From: an uncultured Hungatella sp.
GTDB taxonomy: Bacteria; Bacillota; Clostridia; Lachnospirales; Lachnospiraceae
NCBI GenBank assembly: GCA_910585645.1
Contig: CAJUFP010000099.1
Span: forward strand, 1 to 19,682
Reading direction: 5' to 3'
Length of the DNA stretch: 19,682 nt
Below the pieces are notes generated by a model that saw only the letters and a list, made by a program, of their open reading frames with translations, had not been told where the DNA came from and ran no database searches. The position numbers and the translations under genes were made by a program. Of the stretch, positions 1 to 6,204 are shown piece by piece. How positions within the stretch are numbered: position 1 is the first letter of the stretch; each line of letters opens with the position of its first letter.

Positions 1-8
1 GGGCTCAT

Positions 9-43
9 CGGAATGTTTGGCATATCTGAACCCGAACGGCACA
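9..43 (-). repeat. IS-like terminal inverted repeat, left edge
   Basis: Positions 9-34 are a perfect 26-bp reverse complement of 19657-19682, and the similarity continues with a few mismatches to position 43 (partner 19648). Read from the boundary outward to the window edge, both copies begin TGT and then share the same sequence, as expected for the two tips of an insertion sequence. Similarity stops abruptly inward of position 43. A TG tip and long imperfect ends suggest an IS21-type element, but this is from memory. No transposase gene lies inside the window. A shorter internal inverted repeat (GGGCTCA at 1-7 with TGAACCC at 27-33, one mismatch) is also present. Confidence 0.65.
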
Positions 44-203
44 CAGCCTCCCTTCCCTCCATGGCATCACGACTCCCCCGCCCATTGCTCACTCAATTAT
101 ACACCTAATATGACGAACTTAATGTTCCAGTTTACCCAGGCTAGGGATGCCACAGTTGAGCCCCATTCTCCCTGGCCCCACGACACCCCCAGCGCGCATC
201 CCC

Positions 204-1421
204 CTACTCTTTCGGCCGATTAATCACCCCTTTCTCATAAAATTCCTCCACCTGCTCTTTCGTATACCCAAACTCTTCCATAATATCTTCCGTATCCGCC
301 CCATATTTTGCGCCGCCCCGCACCAGCTGTCCTGGGTTTTTCTTGAAGCGGGGGATCATGGTAACGCCTTTTACCGGTTTGTCCGTGATCTCGTCGTGCC
401 ACTCCTCAAAAACCTTTCTGGCCTGATAGTGGGAATTTTCCTGCATGGACGCATAGGTCATAATGGGGCTGCAGGGCACGGACATGGAGGACATGACTTC
501 AAATACCTCATCCACCGTGTGGTCGGCGCAGTAGCCCTCCAGCTTCTCGTTAAATTTCCTTGCCCGCTCCGGCTTATCCCTGGTGATGGACTGGATGATG
601 CCCTCAAAATCCGGGTCCCCGGCCAGACCGAAGAATTCGATCATCTTGCGGATGGGGCCGTTGCCGCCTACGGCGATGAAGATCCAGCCGTCCTTGCACT
701 GCTGGGTTCCCTTGCAGGCGCCTACGGTGTCAAGGTTGCCCATGCGGGGAGCCTGCTCGCCCCGGTTTAATCCGTTGGAGAGATAGGAGCCCTGAACTCT
801 GGCCAGAGCCTCGAACTGGGCGCAGTCAATGCTGTCGCCGACGCCGGTTTCTTTGGCCCGGATGTAAGCGGCCAGGGCGGCCCAGGCGCCCATGAGGCCG
901 GTCATGTAGTCGCCCATAAACGGCTTGGCCACATAGGGCGGGTTGGGGTCCGGCATCCCGTTGATGCTCATGTAACCGCTGAAAGCCTGGCCGATGCTGT
1001 CAAAAGACCCCCGGTTGATATAGGAAGGGTCGCCGAACTGTCCGAATCCGGAGATGTGGACAATCACCAGGGCCGGGTTGGCTTCCCACAGCACTTCGTC
1101 GGTGATGCCCCATTTCTCCCAGGTCCCTCCTTTGGAGGACTCCACCAGGATGTCCGCCCATTTGCACATGGTCAGAAGGATCTGTTTTCCCTCGGGGGTG
1201 GGGATGTTTAGGGAGGTCATTCTCTGGTTCCGCCGCTCCACGGACCAGGCTTCCTGGTACATCCGGTACATATCCGGCACACGGGTGCTTTCCAGCTCAA
1301 TGACGTCCGCGCCCTGCTCCGCGAAAAGCTGGCACAAGAAAGGACCGGCAACCACGGAAGCCGCGTTGAGCACCTTCAGATTCTGAAGATTTCCGAATTT
1401 TGGCATATCACTGCGTTTCAT
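204..1421 (-). CDS. caiB: CaiB/BaiF family (class III) acyl-CoA:carboxylate CoA-transferase, CaiB-like
   Basis: This 405-residue protein is predicted to move CoA between an acyl-CoA product and a free acid substrate, saving ATP in an anaerobic pathway. It has the length of E. coli CaiB (405) and shares from memory the N-terminal MPKFG block, AGPF..Q.FAE.GA.VI (25-41), ITDEVLW..NP.LVI.H.SGFGQ.G (106-130), QAFSGY...NG (145-154) and the C-terminal K.NPGQ..RG segment. Asp171 in PFMGDYMTGL matches the catalytic Asp169 of CaiB that forms the mixed anhydride. The start is supported by AAAAGGAGA at 1431-1439, 9 nt upstream. It is divergent from the long plus-strand operon and has its own sigma-54-like promoter at 1676-1691. 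The similarity favours a betaine-type substrate (carnitine, crotonobetaine, gamma-butyrobetaine), but class III transferases vary, so substrate is unproven. The BaiF-type bile-acid role is less likely because the other bai genes are absent. Confidence 0.9.
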   Translation of the reverse strand: MKRSDMPKFGNLQNLKVLNAASVVAGPFLCQLFAEQGADVIELESTRVPDMYRMYQEAWSVERRNQRMTSLNIPTPEGKQILLTMCKWADILVESSKGGTWEKWGITDEVLWEANPALVIVHISGFGQFGDPSYINRGSFDSIGQAFSGYMSINGMPDPNPPYVAKPFMGDYMTGLMGAWAALAAYIRAKETGVGDSIDCAQFEALARVQGSYLSNGLNRGEQAPRMGNLDTVGACKGTQQCKDGWIFIAVGGNGPIRKMIEFFGLAGDPDFEGIIQSITRDKPERARKFNEKLEGYCADHTVDEVFEVMSSMSVPCSPIMTYASMQENSHYQARKVFEEWHDEITDKPVKGVTMIPRFKKNPGQLVRGGAKYGADTEDIMEEFGYTKEQVEEFYEKGVINRPKE

Positions 1422-1546
1422 AACTGCATCTCTCCTTTTTGGTTCATATTATTTGTCCAAGGGGCAGAAAGGAGCCCCGATTCCCTTTGCCGCCGCACAT
1501 CAGGATAACCATAAGCTTTGTGGTTTCACAGGCAATGATCTCACAG

Positions 1547-1620
1547 CAGGCATATTTCACAGCAGGCAAATCCCATAACAGGCAAATCCCATAATAGGTA
1601 AATCCCACAACAGGCAATAA
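1547..1620. repeat. 16-bp tandem repeat in the CoA-transferase leader
   Basis: Units start at 1547, 1563, 1579, 1595 and 1611, an exact 16-bp period. The consensus is CAGGCAAATCCCATAA: the 1563 and 1579 copies agree over the whole unit, 1595 has a few changes, 1547 is degenerate and 1611 is partial. A related CAGGCAATGA lies 18 bp earlier at 1529. The period is not a multiple of three and no credible protein is encoded. The array falls in the predicted untranslated leader of the CoA-transferase mRNA, between its sigma-54 promoter and its start codon. It could be a set of protein-binding sites or a slippage-prone spacer; function is unknown. Confidence 0.8.
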
Positions 1621-1647
1621 AGGGATAAACGGTAACAGGCAGCCTTT

Positions 1648-1702
1648 CTGCCCCAAGGCCAACTGCCATCATATATGCAAAAAATATGCCTGTTTGGGGC
1701 AG
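1648..1702. repeat. 9-bp inverted repeat flanking the CoA-transferase sigma-54 promoter
   Basis: CTGCCCCAA at 1648-1656 and TTGGGGCAG at 1694-1702 are perfect reverse complements with a 37-bp loop. The minus-strand -24/-12 promoter (1676-1691) sits entirely inside the loop. It may be a binding site pair for a regulator or chance; no second copy was seen at the other two sigma-54 promoters. Confidence 0.5.
1676..1691 (-). promoter_or_regulatory. Sigma-54 (-24/-12) promoter for the CaiB-like gene
   Basis: On the minus strand the sequence AGGCATATTTTTTGCA has GG (1690-1689) and GC (1678-1677) separated by exactly 10 nt, the spacing required by sigma-54. It departs from the TGGCACG-N4-TTGCA consensus at the first base and in the last part of the -24 element. 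Transcription would begin near 1665, giving a leader of about 240 nt that carries the 16-bp repeats. Two better matches in the window (1949 and 16899) and a local rpoN gene raise the likelihood. Confidence 0.6.
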
Positions 1703-1722
1703 GGGGAAAGAGCCGGGAACAC

Positions 1723-1887
1723 AAATTTTGTTACAGTTCACGGGGCGTGGAAAACAGGATGAAAACAGGCGTCAAGCTTGCTTGTAAGACTGTTTTCATC
1801 CTGTTTTCCACATCGAGCGAACGCCCGACGCTTCTTGTTCGGCAGAGACGGGCAAGAAGATGCCTCCCGTGAACTGTAACAAAATTT
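1723..1887. repeat. Nested inverted repeats (two perfect 22-bp pairs), MITE-like or regulatory
   Basis: Outer arms: 1723-1744 is a perfect reverse complement of 1866-1887. Inner arms: 1747-1768 is a perfect reverse complement of 1790-1811, around a 21-nt loop containing the palindrome CAAGCTTG (1773-1780). A third small stem pairs CTTCTTG (1831-1837) with CAAGAAG (1853-1859). The right outer arm runs into a T-rich stretch. The 165-bp block lies between the two divergent sigma-54 promoters. It has the size and shape of a miniature inverted-repeat element, but no clear target duplication is visible. Alternatives are a structured RNA, a bidirectional terminator-like element, or the enhancer sites of the local activator. 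Confidence 0.8.
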
Positions 1888-1948
1888 TTTATAAAGGCTA
1901 AAAAATTGGGCCAGAAAATTGCCAAAAAATCACTGACAGCCGGCAAGG

Positions 1949-1964
1949 TGGCACGAGATTTGCA
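1949..1964 (+). promoter_or_regulatory. Sigma-54 (-24/-12) promoter for the main operon
   Basis: TGGCACGAGATTTGCA matches the sigma-54 consensus TGGCACG-N4-TTGCA at every defined base, with 10 nt between GG (1950-1951) and GC (1962-1963). Transcription would start near 1975, about 30 nt ahead of the first FixC start codon at 2008. The leader holds a purine-rich ribosome site (AAGGAAAAGGTAGAAGG). This is the strongest regulatory signal in the window and implies that the operon needs the activator encoded downstream. Confidence 0.92.
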
Positions 1965-2007
1965 AATAAAAGGGGTAGAAATTTAGAGAAAGGAAAAGGT
2001 AGAAGGA

Positions 2008-3297
2008 ATGAGTGAAGAGAGATTTGACGTGATCGTAGTGGGCGGCGGTCTGGCCGGCGCTGCGGCGGCATATCGCCTGGCCAGAGCGGGGATTTCGGTC
2101 TGTCTCATTGAGCGGGGGCAGTTCTGCGGTTCCAAAAATATGACCGGCGGCCGCCTCTACGGCCACAGCCTGGAAAAGCTGATGCCGGGATTTGCCAAAC
2201 AGGCGCCCATTGAGCGCAAGGTCACGAAGGAAAGGATTTCCATGGTTACCCGCAGGGGAGCCATGACCGTGGACTACACCAGCAAAAATCTGGGACTGGA
2301 AAGCTGCGCTTCCTACACGGTGCTGCGGAGCAAGTTTGACAAGTGGATGGCAGGCGAGGCTGAGAAGGCCGGAGCCATGATCATCACCGGAGTCCGGGTG
2401 GACGAACTGGTGGTCAGAGGGGGAAAGGTCGTGGGCGTGAGAGCCGGGGACGAGGAGGCCTACGCGGATGTGGTGATCCTGGCAGACGGAGTAAACTCCC
2501 TTCTTGCTCAGAAACTGGGGATGAAAAAGGAGATTCTCCCCTCCCAGGCGGCGGTGGGAGCCAAGGAGGTTATCAAGCTGGACACAAAGACCGTCTCCGA
2601 CCGCTTCGGGGTGACGGACGACGAGGGGGCGGCATGGCTCTTTGACGGCGACTGCACCGGGGGAAGCATCGGCGGCGGGTTCCTCTACACCAATAAAGAC
2701 AGCATATCCATAGGCGTGGTGGCCACCATAAGCGATGTGGAGCGCTCCGGCCTGACGGTGGTGGAGATGGTGGACCGCTTAAAGGAACATCCGGTGGTAA
2801 AGCCCCTGATCGCAGGCGGAAAACTGGTGGAGTATTCAGCCCACCTGGTTCCCGAGGCGGGATACCGGATGGTGCCGGAGCTGGTGGGGGACGGAGTCCT
2901 GGTGACAGGGGACGCGGCCGGATTTGTGATGAACCTGGGATTTATGGTGAGAGGCATGGACTTTGCCATCGAGTCAGGGCGGCTGGCCGCGGAGACGGTG
3001 CTGCGGGCCAAGAAAAAGGGGGACTACTCCAAAGAAAGCCTGTCCATCTACAAGAAGGCTCTGGACCGGAACTTTATCATGAGGGATCTGAAGCATTACC
3101 GCAGGTTCCCCCAGGTCATGGAGATTAAGCGGCTGTTTCGGGAATACCCTGCCATGGTGGACGAGATCCTGGGCAATCTCTTTCGGGTGGACGGAAGGCC
3201 GCCGGAGAACATCGCCAAAATGGCCATGCGGGCAGCAGGCCGGGTGGGAGTGTTCCACATTGCGGAGGATTTCTGGAAGGCCGTCCGGGCGCTGTAG
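2008..3297 (+). CDS. fixC: FixC-type flavoprotein oxidoreductase (full length)
   Basis: A 429-residue FAD protein of the FixC / ETF-quinone oxidoreductase family, predicted to pass electrons between an ETF (FixAB) and a quinone or FixX. The N-terminal dinucleotide fold is visible as DVIVVGGGLAG (7-17) with an acidic end at IER (34-36), followed by GSKNMTGGRLY, a family signature. ILADGVNSLLA and the second FAD block VTGDAAGFVMNLGF complete the site. Length and the C-terminal region (RDLKHYR...VFHIAEDFWKAVRAL) match E. coli FixC (428) as remembered. It is the first gene after the consensus sigma-54 promoter and is followed 31 bp later by the FadH-like gene, so its electron job is tied to that operon. 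A second, shorter FixC lies at 9894. Which ETF pair each FixC serves cannot be read from the sequence. Confidence 0.93.
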   Translation: MSEERFDVIVVGGGLAGAAAAYRLARAGISVCLIERGQFCGSKNMTGGRLYGHSLEKLMPGFAKQAPIERKVTKERISMVTRRGAMTVDYTSKNLGLESCASYTVLRSKFDKWMAGEAEKAGAMIITGVRVDELVVRGGKVVGVRAGDEEAYADVVILADGVNSLLAQKLGMKKEILPSQAAVGAKEVIKLDTKTVSDRFGVTDDEGAAWLFDGDCTGGSIGGGFLYTNKDSISIGVVATISDVERSGLTVVEMVDRLKEHPVVKPLIAGGKLVEYSAHLVPEAGYRMVPELVGDGVLVTGDAAGFVMNLGFMVRGMDFAIESGRLAAETVLRAKKKGDYSKESLSIYKKALDRNFIMRDLKHYRRFPQVMEIKRLFREYPAMVDEILGNLFRVDGRPPENIAKMAMRAAGRVGVFHIAEDFWKAVRAL

Positions 3298-3328
3298 TCC
3301 ATAAATTGGTTGAAGGAGGAAAGTAAAT

Positions 3329-5410
3329 ATGGGCAGATGTAATATTCTGGCATCACCGATCAAGGTTGGAAATGTGGTCATGAAAAATCACCTGATGACA
3401 ACGTCCATGTCGCCGGGTTATGGCTATGTGATCAATGAGGTTCCGACCCAGCGTTTTTTGAACTATCTGGAGGAGCGGGCAGCCGGGGGGACGGCGCTGA
3501 TCTGCCAGACCGTGTCGCCCTTCCACAGGGAATTTGCCGACGAGTCGGCGCTCCATGTACACCCGCTGCCGGGGGCGTTTGACGACAGCCATCTTCCGGG
3601 GCTGAAAAAGATGGCCCAGGTGGTACATAAACACGGCAGCCTTTTGGTGGGGCAGCCCTGGACGGTACATGCCTGGAAGCCGGACGACGAGGAACACGAA
3701 AAGCCCTGGGGACCTACCCCCCAGGTGATCTTAAAGGGCATGCCCCCCTTTACCCCCATGGAGAAGCGGCACATTGACATGTTTATCAACCACTATGTGC
3801 AGACAGCCCGGTTTATCAAGAAGGCCGGATGGGACGGGGTGGAGATCATGGCAGGCGTGGGAGGCGTCATGAACCGGTTTATGTCGCCTGCCACCAACAA
3901 CCGGACCGATGAGTACGGTGGCTCCTTTGAAAACCGGATGCGCCTTGTTCTGGAGGTGATCCGGGCCGTCCGGGCGGAAGTGGGCCCTGACTACCTGATT
4001 ACCTGCCGCTGGTCCCCTGTGGAGTACGTAAGCTCTGAACTGGGGGAGGGCAATGACATAGACAACGCCCTGAAGGTGGCCCCCCTTCTGGAGGAGGCAG
4101 GCATTGACATGCACAACCTGGCCATCGGGTGGCATGAGAGCAGCGTGCCTCTGACCATCAAGACCGTTCCCGACGGGTACTGGTCCTGGGTGTCGGAGAA
4201 GATCAAGACCGTGGCCAAGAAGCCTGTGGCCTGCGCCTACCGGAACACGGATCCCCTTGTGATGGAGCAGATCCTGCAGGACAAAAAGGCGGACATCATC
4301 GCGGGCCTCCGCTACAACATCGCGGACCCGGAGTTTGGCAACAAGGTCATGGAGGACAGGCTGGAGGATCTGAACAAGTGTATCTGCTGCTGCCGGTGCC
4401 TGGACGACGTGGTCAGCTCCGGAAAAGTGCTGGAATACTGCGGGGTCAACCCAAGGCTTGGTAAGGAGCTTGACAGGCCCAGGTTTGAGAAGACCAAGGA
4501 CCCAAAGAGGGTTATGGTCATCGGAAGCGGCCCCGGAGGCCTGTCGGCGGCAGTGACTGCCTGTGAGCAGGGACATCAGGTGACCGTCTACGAGAGAGGG
4601 CCCAGGGTGGGAGGCTGTCTGGTGATGAGCTCCATTTTCAGCCCCACCTATGAGCGTCTGCTGACCCATTACAAGCACGAGCTGAAAAAACACCCCCAGA
4701 TCAAGGTAAAGCTGAACACCAAGGTCACAAAAAGGCTGGTGGTCAGGGAGAGGCCGGACGCGGTGATCGTGGCCGTCGGCGGCGAGCCCATAGGCCTTGA
4801 CGTGCCGGGAGCTGACGGCAAGAACGTGGTCCTGTCCCACGATTTTCTGGAGATGCTAAACGGAAAAGCGCCGAAAAAGCCGGGGCTGATCAATAAAGTC
4901 ATGTGGACCTGCGGTTCCATTTTCCTGAAATTTTACTACACCCCCGCCTTTGCCAGGCTGGTGACAGGCGTAAGCCCCTGGCCCATAGGCAGGAAGGTGG
5001 CCATCATCGGCGGCGGGCTTCCCGGGTGCGAGCTGGGAACTCTGCTCTTAAAGTACAAGAGGAAGATGACCATTTTCGAGGAGCGCAAGAAAGTGGGCTG
5101 GGATGTGGGAGGCAGCGACCGGTTCCACGTCACGTCGGCATTTAAGGAGTCCGAGGACTGTACCCTGGAGCCCCTTACCAAGGTGACGGAGATCACAAAT
5201 AAGGGCGTGAAAGCCGTGCGCCAGGACGGCACCGAATTCTTTGTGCCTGCTAATACCGTGGCAGTGACCCTTGGGTTCCAGAAGAATCTGGCCCTGGCTA
5301 AGTCCCTAAAGGGCGTGGTGGAGGAGATCGCCGTTGTAGGCGACTGCATAAACCCGGCCAGAATGGCGGACGCCACCAAGGCGGGGTATCTGGCGGCGAG
5401 AAATCTGTAG
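3329..5410 (+). CDS. FadH/BaiCD-like FMN-4Fe4S-FAD enoate (2,4-dienoyl-CoA) reductase
   Basis: This 693-residue protein has the three-part build of 2,4-dienoyl-CoA reductase. An Old-Yellow-Enzyme barrel (about 1-340) carries NRTDEYGGSFENR and the IGWHE block; His269 matches FadH His252. A 4Fe-4S site follows: Cys351, Cys354, Cys357 and Cys371 before VNPR. The spacing CxxCxxC-x13-C is closer to trimethylamine dehydrogenase than to FadH's CxxCxxxC-x11-C. An FAD/NAD(P) module comes last, with VIGSGPGG (397-404), VAIIGGGLPGCELG (557-570) and VGDC (670-673). The FadH proton-donor tyrosine (Tyr166, in EGYLINEF) aligns with Gly179 (VGGVMNRF), so chemistry may differ from simple dienoyl-CoA reduction. 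It sits in the operon between FixC and the crotonase-like gene and would act on a CoA-bound unsaturated acid with NAD(P)H. A good GGAGG lies ahead of the ATG. Confidence 0.88.
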   Translation: MGRCNILASPIKVGNVVMKNHLMTTSMSPGYGYVINEVPTQRFLNYLEERAAGGTALICQTVSPFHREFADESALHVHPLPGAFDDSHLPGLKKMAQVVHKHGSLLVGQPWTVHAWKPDDEEHEKPWGPTPQVILKGMPPFTPMEKRHIDMFINHYVQTARFIKKAGWDGVEIMAGVGGVMNRFMSPATNNRTDEYGGSFENRMRLVLEVIRAVRAEVGPDYLITCRWSPVEYVSSELGEGNDIDNALKVAPLLEEAGIDMHNLAIGWHESSVPLTIKTVPDGYWSWVSEKIKTVAKKPVACAYRNTDPLVMEQILQDKKADIIAGLRYNIADPEFGNKVMEDRLEDLNKCICCCRCLDDVVSSGKVLEYCGVNPRLGKELDRPRFEKTKDPKRVMVIGSGPGGLSAAVTACEQGHQVTVYERGPRVGGCLVMSSIFSPTYERLLTHYKHELKKHPQIKVKLNTKVTKRLVVRERPDAVIVAVGGEPIGLDVPGADGKNVVLSHDFLEMLNGKAPKKPGLINKVMWTCGSIFLKFYYTPAFARLVTGVSPWPIGRKVAIIGGGLPGCELGTLLLKYKRKMTIFEERKKVGWDVGGSDRFHVTSAFKESEDCTLEPLTKVTEITNKGVKAVRQDGTEFFVPANTVAVTLGFQKNLALAKSLKGVVEEIAVVGDCINPARMADATKAGYLAARNL

Positions 5411-5424
5411 GAGAGGTGCAGGAT

Positions 5425-6189
5425 ATGGAAGAAAAGGATGTAGTGTATCTGGAGAAAAAGGATCAGGGCATTGCCGTGCTGTATCTGAATCAGCCGAAAA
5501 AGAAAAACGCCATCAGCGCGGTGATGATGGATATGCTGTGCAGGTATTTGGCAGAGCTGGACAGGGATGAAGAAACCCGGGTCATCCTTTTGCGGGGCGC
5601 GGGGGATAACTTCTCCACAGGGGGAGACTTAAGCCAGGGCGGCCCTGACATGACCATCGAGGACAGCCGGAGGCTGTTAAGGCGGTACATAGCCGCCGTG
5701 AAAGGGATCCGCCAGACGGGAAAGCCGGTGATCGCGGTGACCGACGGCTACGTGGTGGGCGGGGCGGTAAGCCTTGTGCTGGCCTGCGATCTGGTGGTGG
5801 CCTCGGACAAGACGGTGTTCATCCCCAATTTCTGCGCCATCGGCATCATACCGGAGATGGGGATCATGGCCATGCTCCAGCAGCTTGCAGGCCCTCAGAG
5901 GGCAAAGGAGATCTTGTTTTTCGGAAAGCGGTTCGGGGCAGGGGAAGGCTTTGACATGGGCATTGTGAACCAGGTGGTGAAAAAAGAGGAGCTGGAGGAG
6001 AAAGCTTTTCAGTACGCAAAAAAGCTGTCCGCCATATCGGCAAACTCCATCAGCATCACAAAGGGCATCATGAATGGCGCCGCGGATCCCATGGTGGGCG
6101 CCGTCATGGAAGCGGAGTCCACCGCGTCCCCCTTCTGCACCAGGACCGGGGAATACAGAGAGATGGCAGCCCGGTTTTCCAAAAAATAG
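5425..6189 (+). CDS. Crotonase-superfamily protein (enoyl-CoA hydratase/isomerase-like), CaiD position
   Basis: A 254-residue crotonase-fold protein. An upstream GTG at 5416 is in frame, but AGGAGAGG at 5409-5416 is well placed for the ATG at 5425, so that start is preferred. Fold landmarks are NQPKKKNAIS, STGGDLSQG (oxyanion-hole strand), DGYVVGGAVSLVLACDLVVAS and IGIIPEMG. In hydratases two catalytic glutamates sit in GG.xELA and in PExxLG; here those positions are Ser116 and Phe136. Glu144 in IIPEMG lies where some isomerase members such as PaaG have a functional acid, and Glu162 is nearby. It is therefore probably not a standard hydratase; a double-bond isomerase or other CoA chemistry is more plausible. 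It occupies the place CaiD holds in the E. coli cai set, 14 bp after the FadH-like gene. Confidence 0.82.
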   Translation: MEEKDVVYLEKKDQGIAVLYLNQPKKKNAISAVMMDMLCRYLAELDRDEETRVILLRGAGDNFSTGGDLSQGGPDMTIEDSRRLLRRYIAAVKGIRQTGKPVIAVTDGYVVGGAVSLVLACDLVVASDKTVFIPNFCAIGIIPEMGIMAMLQQLAGPQRAKEILFFGKRFGAGEGFDMGIVNQVVKKEELEEKAFQYAKKLSAISANSISITKGIMNGAADPMVGAVMEAESTASPFCTRTGEYREMAARFSKK

Positions 6190-6204
6190 CGGGGAGAGGA
6201 CGCC

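Noticed and set aside
44..203. Terminator or small gene downstream of the CaiB-like gene
   Set aside because: No stable stem with a T run on the minus strand and no open frame with a ribosome site could be supported.
147..770. 207-codon plus-strand open frame at the left end
   Set aside because: It mostly overlaps the CaiB-like gene in antisense and has no start signals.
1529..1620. CRISPR array
   Set aside because: Repeats are directly adjacent 16-bp units without unique spacers, and no cas gene is present.
1444..1946. Short open frames through the divergent control region
   Set aside because: They run through the 16-bp tandem repeats and inverted repeats, lack ribosome sites and have no protein-like composition.
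3731..4840. 369-codon open frame on the minus strand
   Set aside because: It lies wholly antisense to the FadH-like gene, has no ribosome site or recognisable motif, and arises from GC-rich codon use.
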